Positions 35,028 through 43,002 of a DNA stretch of 64,000 nt are shown here, piece by piece. Positions within the stretch are counted from its first letter, which is position 1, and every line of letters begins with the position of its first letter. The stretch comes from DAISWO01 sp036826295 (lineage in GTDB: Bacteria > Patescibacteriota > Saccharimonadia > Saccharimonadales > JAGQNJ01), in NCBI GenBank assembly GCA_036826295.1, contig DAISWO010000003.1, positions 55,411 through 119,410 on the forward strand. Direction: 5' to 3'. The position numbers and the translations under genes were made by a program. The notes beneath the pieces were generated by a model, which worked only from the letters and a program-made list of their open reading frames with translations, made no database searches and was not told the DNA's origin.

Positions 35028-36652
35028 TCTTTCCCTACGATTATAACAAAGTCGGTCTTCTCAGGATCTACACTAACACCCTCAGGAAGTTTGTTAATAG
35101 CAGTTGTTTTAGTTCGAAGTTCCAGATAGCGTTTCGTATACTTATTGTCTCCGTTTCTTAGATCAATTAATTGTATGCCCGCAGAGCCCTTATTCGGTGC
35201 ATCGCCAGTACTGACAATCTTGTAGCCATACGATTTTAAGTTGTTAGCATATTTTTTTGCTAGGCCAGCATCACTTGTGCCATTTAATACTACTATTCCA
35301 GCATTTTCTTTTTTCAAAAACCCGTCTCTTAGTTTTGTTCGTAGATATTTATGAATTTCGCCATAGTTATCGATTCCTGCTTTTGGCACAACAACGGATA
35401 GACCATCGATTGTATCAGTGGTTACAAATTCGTTTGGAGGATCTGCTAGTCCGACAGAAATAACTTTATCTTCACCTACGTCTTTTCCGATTTCATATAA
35501 TTTCAAAATATCGTCAATACTAAGATTTGTATGAACGTGACTACCAAAAGCATTTAACAGACCGGTTATTTTAATAGGGTTACTAAAAGTACCTAGACTA
35601 AGTGCTTTTTCTTTAAGAGCTACCATCACTTGTCTTTGACGTTCTGTTCTATCAAAGTCACCTCTAGCACTACCAAACCTCGATCGTGAGAATAACAAAG
35701 CTTTTTTACCATTAAAGTGCTGGACTCCTTTATCTGCTATCAAAGGATCCCAATTATTCTCCCAGGCTACGGAAGGATCATAAAGTGGTTCTTTGACATT
35801 TACATCAATCCCTCCGACAGTATCAATTGCCTTTTGAAATGCCTTAAAGTCAACCATAGTGTAGTAGTGGATCGGCATTCCAGTTACTTGCCCAGCTACT
35901 TTTTCGATTGCTTCTATCCCAATCTTTTCAGCTTCTTTTTTGGATTTTCCTAATGCCAGAGCCTCTTCTTTGGCTTGGGGGTAAACGTTGTTAATCTTTG
36001 TGTATCCATTTCCGGGCCTTTGAACATATAAATCTCTTGGGATACTTAGTAATCCCACCTCTCTCTGACACGAATCCACGCTTGCAATTAAAATTGTATC
36101 TGTAAGATCAGGTCCGTCGTGCCCAGGCCCACCTTTACCTAGTAACAGAACATTCACTCTTCCGTCACCTTCTTTTTGCAGTAACGATGGGTTTACGTCA
36201 CAGCTTAACGCCAACGCACTATCGCCACCATCGAATACCTGTCTTGCGCGCCAATACAGCAATCCCAGTATCGACAACCCAACCAGCATAAACAATGCTA
36301 GTGCTCCTAAGACACCCCGTTTTGCATATCCTTTAAAACCCTTAGGTTTACTAAATAATCTGTGTTTTTTCCGCTTGCCACTCTCGATGTCCATGTCTAA
36401 ATCTTTCTTAAATATTGGTTTTCTACCTGTTGAAGTTCCGTCAGGAAATTTATTGGACCGACTAAGTGGGCCAACGTTCATACCATCTTTTTGCCTGAAT
36501 TGATCTTTTGATCCAATAGATGGCATATACGAAGAAATACTCTTCTTTGGAGCGGACTGCGGAGAAATTATATTATTACCTGGTTTTCTACGAACAAATC
36601 CATCTGTCGTAATTGCTCGTCGACTTTTTCTTGAACTGTTTTTATCAATCAT
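35024..36652 (-). CDS. LytR-CpsA-Psr (LCP) family glycopolymer ligase with LytR_C domain
   Basis: The 542-residue protein has a disordered basic cytoplasmic N-terminus (about 1-105), one membrane helix (about 110-130), and an extracytoplasmic LCP domain with DLTDTILIASVD, SIPRDLYV and the arginine-rich RSRFGSARGDFDRTERQRQ block. A C-terminal LytR_C domain follows (IVVLNGTSDAGLAKKYAN). LCP enzymes transfer polymers from lipid carriers to peptidoglycan. Start at ATG 36652: the GTG at 36664 lies ahead of the transcription start predicted from TATACT (36671-36666). Confidence 0.93.
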   Translation of the reverse strand: MIDKNSSRKSRRAITTDGFVRRKPGNNIISPQSAPKKSISSYMPSIGSKDQFRQKDGMNVGPLSRSNKFPDGTSTGRKPIFKKDLDMDIESGKRKKHRLFSKPKGFKGYAKRGVLGALALFMLVGLSILGLLYWRARQVFDGGDSALALSCDVNPSLLQKEGDGRVNVLLLGKGGPGHDGPDLTDTILIASVDSCQREVGLLSIPRDLYVQRPGNGYTKINNVYPQAKEEALALGKSKKEAEKIGIEAIEKVAGQVTGMPIHYYTMVDFKAFQKAIDTVGGIDVNVKEPLYDPSVAWENNWDPLIADKGVQHFNGKKALLFSRSRFGSARGDFDRTERQRQVMVALKEKALSLGTFSNPIKITGLLNAFGSHVHTNLSIDDILKLYEIGKDVGEDKVISVGLADPPNEFVTTDTIDGLSVVVPKAGIDNYGEIHKYLRTKLRDGFLKKENAGIVVLNGTSDAGLAKKYANNLKSYGYKIVSTGDAPNKGSAGIQLIDLRNGDNKYTKRYLELRTKTTAINKLPEGVSVDPEKTDFVIIVGKE

Positions 36653-36765
36653 AAACGTAAACACTAGTATACCGACAATTGCATGAATTTAGAACGTTTT
36701 TTTTATTTTCATACATAGTCTAATCATAGTATTCATATTGCCAATAACGTATAGTACTTCATTAG

Positions 36766-37386
36766 ATGAACGACGAACATTTTAGCCATGATCAGGGAAT
36801 ACAGCCTACTGGTGGCAAAAAAACAAAAAAAGATACCGCGAAAGCTATATCGGGTACACTGGCAATGTTTTTGTTGGCCCCTGTTATAGCACTTTTTTTG
36901 GTAGCTTTCGTTTTTCAATCGTATAGGGTAGACGGAGCCAGCATGGAATCAACTCTGTCTAATAACGACCGTCTAATAGTCTCGAAGGTCCCTAAGACTT
37001 GGTCAAAAATCACTAAAGAACCGTATATCCCAGCAAGATACGACATAATTGTTTTTCAAAAGAGTGAATCTTTTGGGCTCAAAGAATATGACAAAATTCA
37101 ACTAATAAAACGAGTCATAGCCTTGCCCGGTGAAAAGGTAGTAATCAAGAATGGTGTAGTTACTGTTTATACGTCAGAGCAACCTGAAGGCTTCAACGTC
37201 GATGAAGGCCAAGATTACGCCAGCAACATCGGAAACACGGGTGGAGAGGTTAATGTGAAGGTTGAGAATGACGAGGTCTTTGTGCTCGGCGATAACAGGA
37301 ATAATTCGTTAGATTCTAGAGTATTTGGCCCTATAAACAGCAATAATATTATCGGGAAGCTCGCGTTTCGGATATACCCCCTTTAA
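36766..37386 (+). CDS. lepB: Signal peptidase I
   Basis: The 206-residue protein has one membrane helix (about 30-50), the catalytic Ser59 in GASMEST and Lys115 in LIKRVIALPGE, and the VLGDNRNNSLDSR block. It removes signal peptides from SecA-exported proteins. A TATAGT (36750-36755) lies 10 nt before the ATG. It converges with parB with a 4-nt overlap. Confidence 0.96.
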   Translation: MNDEHFSHDQGIQPTGGKKTKKDTAKAISGTLAMFLLAPVIALFLVAFVFQSYRVDGASMESTLSNNDRLIVSKVPKTWSKITKEPYIPARYDIIVFQKSESFGLKEYDKIQLIKRVIALPGEKVVIKNGVVTVYTSEQPEGFNVDEGQDYASNIGNTGGEVNVKVENDEVFVLGDNRNNSLDSRVFGPINSNNIIGKLAFRIYPL

Positions 37387-38246
37387 GAAGTCAATTTTCT
37401 GATTAGTTCGTCTAGTTTATTATCGTCAGAAAAATGAATTTCTAGCTTTCCACCGTTAGCCGTTCTGCGAATCGATATCGGAGTGTTTAATAATTCGCTT
37501 AATTTTTTTGTGTCGATTGTCTCTGTTAACATCTTTTTCTTTACTGTTTGCTCTGATGAGTTGCCTTCTTTTATGCTATTAACATACTGTTCGGCTTGTC
37601 GAACCGACCAATTATAGTTAACTACTCTGTCGAGAAGAGCCGTTTGTTGATCCTCCATACCCTTTAAGGCCAATATCGCCCTAGCATGACCCTCACTAAT
37701 CTTATTTTCTTTTAAAGCCTGTTTAGCGTTTTCTGGAAGCTGCATCAACCTAACAATGTTATTTACAGTCGTAGGTGCTTTCCCGAGTCTGCTGGCTATA
37801 TCCGCGTAACTCATTGAAAACTGGTTATGTAGTTTTTGAATAGATTGCGCCTGTTCGAGCGGTGATAAATCCACGCGTTGAACATTCTCGATAATTGCGA
37901 TCTCTAACTGCTCTAGTTCTTCGTGAGATCGTACTATCACTGGCACCTTATCTAACTTGGCTATTTTTGAGGCTCGCCATCGTCGTTCCCCGGCGATTAT
38001 TAAATATGTATCCCCTTTTTTTGTCACTACGAGAGGTTGTAATATCCCATAACGCTTTATTGATTCTGCGAGTTCTTCCAAGGCTTGTTTGTCGAATTCT
38101 CTTCTTGGTTGGTCGGGGTTGGGGATGACTTTGTTAATCTCAATCTTCTGAATCCTTTCGGACCCATCAACTATAGAATTGTCAAAATCGGTCGGGATTA
38201 ACGACTCGAAACCCTTACCAAGTCCCGTTTTAGAATTTGTTACCAT
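37383..38246 (-). CDS. parB: Chromosome partitioning protein ParB
   Basis: The 287-residue protein has the N-terminal CTPase/ParB domain (NPDQPRREFD, GERRWRA), the central helix-turn-helix (YADIASRLGKAPTTVNNIVRLMQLP) and a C-terminal dimerisation region. It binds parS and loads as a sliding clamp. It follows parA by 6 nt. No canonical 16-bp parS is visible in the window, but parS-like half-sites lie upstream of parA. Confidence 0.95.
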   Translation of the reverse strand: MVTNSKTGLGKGFESLIPTDFDNSIVDGSERIQKIEINKVIPNPDQPRREFDKQALEELAESIKRYGILQPLVVTKKGDTYLIIAGERRWRASKIAKLDKVPVIVRSHEELEQLEIAIIENVQRVDLSPLEQAQSIQKLHNQFSMSYADIASRLGKAPTTVNNIVRLMQLPENAKQALKENKISEGHARAILALKGMEDQQTALLDRVVNYNWSVRQAEQYVNSIKEGNSSEQTVKKKMLTETIDTKKLSELLNTPISIRRTANGGKLEIHFSDDNKLDELIRKLTS

Positions 38247-38252
38247 ATAAAA

Positions 38253-39014
38253 CTACCTCTCACCCACTCTTTTTTCAATTTCCTTAGCTAATTGCTTGTA
38301 GCTTCTTGCACCTTTCGACCATTTATCATGCTCATGGATCGTTCTGCCATAACTCGGCGCTTCAGCCAATCTTACATTGCGAGGGACAACAGTCGAAAAC
38401 AATTTTCCGTCGAAATGTTTCTTGAGTTCATCGTAAACCTGTTGAGACAATGAAGTTCTTGCGTCGTACATTGTTGCCACAACACCCAGTAACTCTACAT
38501 CAGGGTTTAAACCTTGTCTGACTCGTTGTAGAACCGCCAATAATTGCGACAAGCCTTCTAATGCATAGTATTCGACCTGCACCGGAATTAGCACCCAGTT
38601 CGAAGCTGTTAAGGCGTTAACTGTAAGTAAGCTTAGCGCAGGTGGGCAATCAATAATTACAAAATCATAAGCCACGCCCACAAAAGACTCTTTCAATTTA
38701 TATTCACGCCGCTCTTCTCTTGCTAGGTCTATTTCTGCTGCCGCCAATCTTTCGTTTGCAGGAACAATACTTACGCCTAGTCTGTCTATCTCGACAATCG
38801 CATCACTCAACTTAACTGATCCCATTAATACTTCGTAAGAGGTATTACCCAGCTTTTTATCTACCCCTAGTCCACTCGTAGCATTGCCCTGAGGGTCTAA
38901 ATCAACGATTAAGACGTTCTTACCTAGCTTTTGTAGATATGAAGCTACATTAATCGCAGTAGTAGTCTTGCCTACACCGCCTTTTTGATTAATGACTGAG
39001 ATTATATGTGTCAA
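38253..39014 (-). CDS. parA: Chromosome partitioning ATPase ParA
   Basis: The 253-residue ParA/Soj has a deviant Walker A KGGVGKTTT (11-19), VDLDPQGNATSGLG and IIDCPPALSLLT. It makes ATP-dependent gradients on the nucleoid that move ParB-parS complexes. It starts at TTG 39014 with GAGGG at about 8 nt. The leader holds an inverted repeat at 39060-39077 and the 30-bp palindrome at 39103-39132. Confidence 0.95.
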   Translation of the reverse strand: MTHIISVINQKGGVGKTTTAINVASYLQKLGKNVLIVDLDPQGNATSGLGVDKKLGNTSYEVLMGSVKLSDAIVEIDRLGVSIVPANERLAAAEIDLAREERREYKLKESFVGVAYDFVIIDCPPALSLLTVNALTASNWVLIPVQVEYYALEGLSQLLAVLQRVRQGLNPDVELLGVVATMYDARTSLSQQVYDELKKHFDGKLFSTVVPRNVRLAEAPSYGRTIHEHDKWSKGARSYKQLAKEIEKRVGER

Positions 39015-39059
39015 CGTATCTACCCTCGCTCCTATAATTCAAGATTACCACTATAACCA

Positions 39060-39077
39060 TTTCACGGCAACGTGAAA
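39060..39077. repeat. Inverted repeat with parS-like half-sites
   Basis: TTTCACG-GCAA-CGTGAAA, perfect 7-bp arms, in the parA leader. Each arm contains the TTTCAC/GTGAAA half-site of bacterial parS, but 6 bp separates the halves instead of none. Confidence 0.6.
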
Positions 39078-39102
39078 ACCAAACAACTAATCCTTTACCA
39101 TG

Positions 39103-39132
39103 TAGTATTATAGCGCTAGCGCTATAATACTA
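39103..39132. repeat. 30-bp perfect palindrome between rplU and parA
   Basis: Both strands read identically over 30 bases, centred on AGCGCTAGCGCT. A TATAAT hexamer occurs in each arm (39123-39128 plus strand, 39112-39107 minus strand). There is no loop and no T-tract, so it is not a normal terminator. Confidence 0.85.
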
Positions 39133-39138
39133 GTACTA

Positions 39139-39450
39139 CTAGGCTATCTTGTTAATCTTTATCTGGGTGTATTGTTGTCGATGGCCGCGAACTTTGCTAA
39201 CACGTTTTTTAGGCTTATACCTAATCGCCTTGACTTTATCGCCTTTCACGAGCTGCTGAACTACGGTAGCGTTAACTTTTACGCCTTTTACCTCTGGAGT
39301 CCCCACCGTTGTTTTATCCCCGTCAATCACTAAAATTGGCACAAAATCTAATGTTTTTTGCTCATCAGATAAGTGATCAATATCTAAAGTTTCGCCTTCA
39401 ACAACTAAATATTGTTTCCCGCCTGCTTTAATTACTGCTTTTTTCATCAT
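39139..39450 (-). CDS. rplU: 50S ribosomal protein L21
   Basis: The 103-residue protein matches L21: AVIKAGGKQYLV, VLVIDGD, and a C-terminal IRYKPKKRVSKVRGHRQQYTQIKI RNA-binding block. Two adjacent ATG codons follow an AGAGGA site; the second (39447) has slightly better spacing. rpmA is not its neighbour. Confidence 0.95.
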   Translation of the reverse strand: MMKKAVIKAGGKQYLVVEGETLDIDHLSDEQKTLDFVPILVIDGDKTTVGTPEVKGVKVNATVVQQLVKGDKVKAIRYKPKKRVSKVRGHRQQYTQIKINKIA

Positions 39451-39482
39451 TCCTCTGTTTATATGATTTAATTACTCACATG

Positions 39483-39511
39483 ATACTAACAGAGAAGTGT
39501 CTCTCTGTAAA
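39483..39511 (-). promoter_or_regulatory. rplU promoter with inverted repeat in the spacer
   Basis: TTTACA (39511-39506), 17 bp, TAGTAT (39488-39483) on the minus strand. A 7-bp inverted repeat ACAGAGA/TCTCTGT (39489-39495, 39502-39508) spans the spacer. It lies just downstream of the ileS stop codon. Confidence 0.6.
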
Positions 39512-39518
39512 GTGTAGC

Positions 39519-42431
39519 CTATCCGGCTTTTTGTATATTAATGGTTAGCTCTGTTCCTTCAAGCTTTACGACTTCTGTATATTTTAGTGCAACTTGTTCG
39601 TGTGTGAGCTTCGAAGCCAGTGTTTCAGAAGCAATGGTAGCTTTATGCTCAGCTATGGCCTGAAGCACTTCTTTATCAGCCGTAACAAGCGATAGCTCTA
39701 TTCTATCATCGACATTCAACTCTGCCTTTTTACGAGCATTTTGTACGTGTCGCACAATCTCTCGCATTAAACCTTCTCGCTGAAGTTCGGGCGTAATCTT
39801 TATGTCCAGCAAAGTGGCTTTCCCAAAACGGACATCCCGAACGTTCACTTCTTCCTTAATGATATCGATATAACCTTGAGCCGTAGCATCAGCTAATCCG
39901 CTAATTGTAAGTGATGAAAGTGGCTGCCGAACCTTAATTTTGGCCTCGCCTCTTTGCGATAAGGCGTCGTTAATGACCTGTCGGGTGTTGGCCATTAACT
40001 CAAGCACTGACTGATCTTTCTTGGACAGTGTCTCAACTTTTGGCCAGTCACTCAGGTGAACTGATTTCGGTAAACCCGTGCCGTCTGTTAACTCACTCCA
40101 CAAATAATCGCTCAAGAAAGGCGCCCAAGGTGCCAACAGCTGACAGATGCGAACCAGAGTAAACCATAGGGTCTCGTAGGCTTGCTGCTTGTCGGTGTCG
40201 TCTTCAGTCTTCCAGAAACGGCGTCGCGAACGACGAATATACCAATTACTCATATCGTCAATAAGGTTAAAAATCGGCTGGATAGCATGAGCTAATTTGT
40301 AATTGTCGGCCTGCTTAGTTACCTCTTCGATGGTTTCGTTAAGTCGGGCCAACATCCATTGGTCTAGAACGCTGGTGCTTTCTGGTTGCTCGCCGGGGGT
40401 CGCTGGTCCCCAGGCATCGATATCAGCGTACATTTTGAAAAACCGATGTGAGTTCATGAGAGTGCCCAAAACATTACGGTTCAGGTCCTTAAGTGAATCA
40501 CGGTCAAAGCGCATATAATCGGCTGTCTGTGTGGCTTGAGTACTCGACAGCAAGAATAGTCGTAAGGTGTCAGCGCCCTCGTCGTTATAAACATCATCGA
40601 CAGGTGGATAGTTCTTGAGTCGTTTGCTCAGCTTTTGACCGTCGGCTGCCATGATCATGCCGTTAACTACGACGTTCTTATAGGCTGGACTATCGAAGAG
40701 GATAGTATTAACGACATGCTGAACATAAAACCACAACCGAGTTTGATCAAGTCCCTCAATGATAAAGTCGGCTGGAAATGTCTTCTCGAAGGTATCTTTG
40801 TTCTCGAAGGGATAGTGTTGCTGGCCAATACTCATACAGCCCGATTCGAACCAGCAGTCCAAAACCTCTTCGACCCGGTGATAAGTCTTGCCGTCTTTCT
40901 CTATAACAACATCGTCAACTTTTGGTCGATGGACATCTGATAAATCGAGGTCTTTGTCGCCTGCTAGCTCACGAAGCTTGTCGTAACTATCAATTACTAG
41001 GTAGTCGTCTTCGTCCTCGGTATTAACCCAAATAGGCATTGGCGCACCCCAATAACGATTGCGCGACACTGACCAATCGCGGGCCCCCTCCAACCACTTA
41101 CCAAATCGGCCACTCTTGATATTTTCTGGTACCCAGTTAATCTCTTCAGCGGTCCCCATCAGTTGCTCGCGAATGGCTGAAACCTTGATGAACCAACTTG
41201 TGATGGCGTAGTACATCAGAGGTGTTTCGCAACGCCAACAAAATGGATAGGTGTGCGTAAAAGTCAGTGCCGCATACACACGGTCGGCTTTGGTTAGATG
41301 TTCGATAATGTACTTATCAGCCTTCTTGAAGAAGAAGCCTTTTATTTCATCATAGCCGATATCACCAGTCACCTTACCACTCGCATCGATGGTTTTAAGC
41401 ACCGGGATGTTATGTTCTTGGCCGAGATTTAGATCGTCCTCACCAAAGGCCGGCGCTACATGCAACACTCCTGTTCCATCATCGATGCTAACAAAGTCGG
41501 CTGCCCAGACTTTATAGAGGTTTTCTTTCCCTTCTAAAGTGGCAGCCTCGGCGACTTCAAACAATGATTCATAGCGTTTGCCTACTAGTTCTGTACCGTG
41601 AATTTCTTTCAGAATATGGTAATTATCACTAGAAAGAACTTCGAGGCGTTTCTTCGCCAAGATTATTACTTCTTCCTTGCCGTCGTCGTCTTTGAGCCTT
41701 GCATAGACATACTCTTCAGTAGGATTAACAGCGATAGCTGCATTTCCCGGCAACGACCAAGGAGTCGTCGTCCAACCCAACAAGAAAGCATCCTCGTCGG
41801 CCAATTTAAACTTCACAAATAAACTAGGGTCAGGCACGTCATCTTTATAACCGTCATTAACCTCGAAATTTGAAAGAGGCGTTTCACAGCGAGGGCAATA
41901 GGCCGTGCTCTTAAATCCTTTGTACAGCAAGCCTTTTTCATTTATCTGACTAAGCGCCCACCACACACTTTCGGTGTAGCTGTTATCAACGGTGGCATAA
42001 TAGTTATCGTACTCGCTCCAACGGCCTAACCGTTGCAACAACACTTCCCACTCGCCCTTGTACTTAAAGATTGAGTCGTTGCAGGCGTTGTTGAACTTCT
42101 CTAGCCCCAGCTCTAAAATCTGCTTCTTACCGCTGACACCAAACTCCTTTTCAATGGCAAACTCCACGGGTAGACCATGGCAGTCCCAGCCATTACGCCT
42201 CGGTACGTAAAAGCCTTGCATAGTTTTATAGCGTAGCACGGAGTCTTTGATAGCTGTCACCAGGCTGTGGCCGAAGTGTGGCAAGCCATTAGCAAACGGT
42301 GGGCCATCATAAAAACTAAAGAATGGCCCGCCTTTACGCTGTTCCATACTCTTCTCAAATGTCTTATCTGCTTGCCATTTACCAAGAACTGCTTCTTCGA
42401 TTTTTGCTAAATTTGATTTTTGCTGTGTCAT
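39519..42431 (-). CDS. ileS: Isoleucyl-tRNA synthetase
   Basis: The 970-residue class I synthetase has the HIGH-type motif in GLPHFGHSLVTA, a CP1 editing domain with GWTTTPWSLPGN, the KMSKS-type motif DGQKLSKRLKN and a C-terminal anticodon-binding domain. SKRLKN and overall length are typical of the eukaryote-like IleRS type associated with mupirocin resistance. The ATG at 42431 follows an AAAAGGAG site; the ORF start at 42461 is rejected. Expression is controlled by a T-box leader. Confidence 0.96.
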   Translation of the reverse strand: MTQQKSNLAKIEEAVLGKWQADKTFEKSMEQRKGGPFFSFYDGPPFANGLPHFGHSLVTAIKDSVLRYKTMQGFYVPRRNGWDCHGLPVEFAIEKEFGVSGKKQILELGLEKFNNACNDSIFKYKGEWEVLLQRLGRWSEYDNYYATVDNSYTESVWWALSQINEKGLLYKGFKSTAYCPRCETPLSNFEVNDGYKDDVPDPSLFVKFKLADEDAFLLGWTTTPWSLPGNAAIAVNPTEEYVYARLKDDDGKEEVIILAKKRLEVLSSDNYHILKEIHGTELVGKRYESLFEVAEAATLEGKENLYKVWAADFVSIDDGTGVLHVAPAFGEDDLNLGQEHNIPVLKTIDASGKVTGDIGYDEIKGFFFKKADKYIIEHLTKADRVYAALTFTHTYPFCWRCETPLMYYAITSWFIKVSAIREQLMGTAEEINWVPENIKSGRFGKWLEGARDWSVSRNRYWGAPMPIWVNTEDEDDYLVIDSYDKLRELAGDKDLDLSDVHRPKVDDVVIEKDGKTYHRVEEVLDCWFESGCMSIGQQHYPFENKDTFEKTFPADFIIEGLDQTRLWFYVQHVVNTILFDSPAYKNVVVNGMIMAADGQKLSKRLKNYPPVDDVYNDEGADTLRLFLLSSTQATQTADYMRFDRDSLKDLNRNVLGTLMNSHRFFKMYADIDAWGPATPGEQPESTSVLDQWMLARLNETIEEVTKQADNYKLAHAIQPIFNLIDDMSNWYIRRSRRRFWKTEDDTDKQQAYETLWFTLVRICQLLAPWAPFLSDYLWSELTDGTGLPKSVHLSDWPKVETLSKKDQSVLELMANTRQVINDALSQRGEAKIKVRQPLSSLTISGLADATAQGYIDIIKEEVNVRDVRFGKATLLDIKITPELQREGLMREIVRHVQNARKKAELNVDDRIELSLVTADKEVLQAIAEHKATIASETLASKLTHEQVALKYTEVVKLEGTELTINIQKAG

Positions 42432-42433
42432 GT

Positions 42434-42610
42434 TGCTCCTTTTATAAAACAAATACCTCAAAGGTTTATCTGGATCCGCCAGCTGGCGGAGGTACCATCC
42501 AGATTCCTTTGAGGTGATCTCAAAAGCACTCTTTTTATCAGCTGTTACGGGCTTACCCGGCGAGTTCTAATTTCTGTAACAACAGATTTCTTCTCGCTCC
42601 GTTCTCCTTC
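42434..42610 (-). promoter_or_regulatory. Isoleucine T-box riboswitch with very short Stem I
   Basis: On the minus strand the antiterminator/antisequestrator is textbook: helix A1 TCTGGA/TCCAGA (42498-42503, 42469-42474), 7-nt bulge TGGTACC (42491-42497) that would pair with the tRNA 3' end, and helix A2 TCCGCC-AGCT-GGCGGA. A short Stem I upstream (GCGAG/CTCGC, inner hairpin CTGT-TGTT-ACAG) holds AUU (42569-42571) as candidate isoleucine specifier. The competing helix ACCTCAAAGG/CCTTTGAGGT ends in ATTTGTTTT next to the ribosome-binding site. Confidence 0.85.
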
Positions 42611-42628
42611 GTAGCTTTAGCGAAGGAG
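42604..42628. repeat. Hairpin with 8-bp arms in the ileS leader
   Basis: CTCCTTCG-9 nt-CGAAGGAG lies upstream of Stem I of the T-box. From memory this resembles palindromes dispersed in CPR genomes; within the window it occurs once. Confidence 0.5.
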
Positions 42629-42682
42629 GGTCGCAGTTGATGGCTGCTCATAACGGATTGTAGTAATTTCTTACTAACCATA

Positions 42683-42711
42683 AATATACCCTATAAACAC
42701 CTACCGTTCAA
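42683..42711 (-). promoter_or_regulatory. ileS promoter
   Basis: TTGAAC (42711-42706), 17 bp, TATATT (42688-42683) on the minus strand. It overlaps the last codons of the thioredoxin-fold gene. The predicted transcript has a leader of about 245 nt, which contains the T-box. Confidence 0.7.
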
Positions 42712-42970
42712 CAAGATACGCAGACACTTCGTCGATTAGTGGCATAGTTTCAGTAGCCCGCCAACTACTAACTAGCTGACCACCGTTATCTAGGGCTACA
42801 ACCGTTGGATAACTAACAATATCGTATAGTTCAGCTAATCTGACGCCTTCTTTTGAATCAACATCAAGCAATTCTAGCGCCCTAGAAGTTCGGCGAAGAA
42901 AATCTCTTGCATACTGTTCTACCATTGTCCCATGTTCTGACTGGGGTCTGTAAAGCACAATCACTTTCAT
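42701..42970 (-). CDS. Thioredoxin-fold protein without redox cysteines
   Basis: The 89-residue protein follows the thioredoxin pattern: a first strand VIVLYRPQ, then LELLDVDSKEG, and the cis-proline loop VSYPTVVALDNGG. There is no cysteine anywhere; the CxxC position is occupied by RPQSEHG. It cannot act as a dithiol reductase. It follows nrdJ by 32 nt and may be cotranscribed. It may be a chaperone-like or binding protein. Function unknown. Confidence 0.75.
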   Translation of the reverse strand: MKVIVLYRPQSEHGTMVEQYARDFLRRTSRALELLDVDSKEGVRLAELYDIVSYPTVVALDNGGQLVSSWRATETMPLIDEVSAYLVER

Positions 42971-43002
42971 CTACCCAGAATACCATCTCTAGGAGGCATT
43001 AT

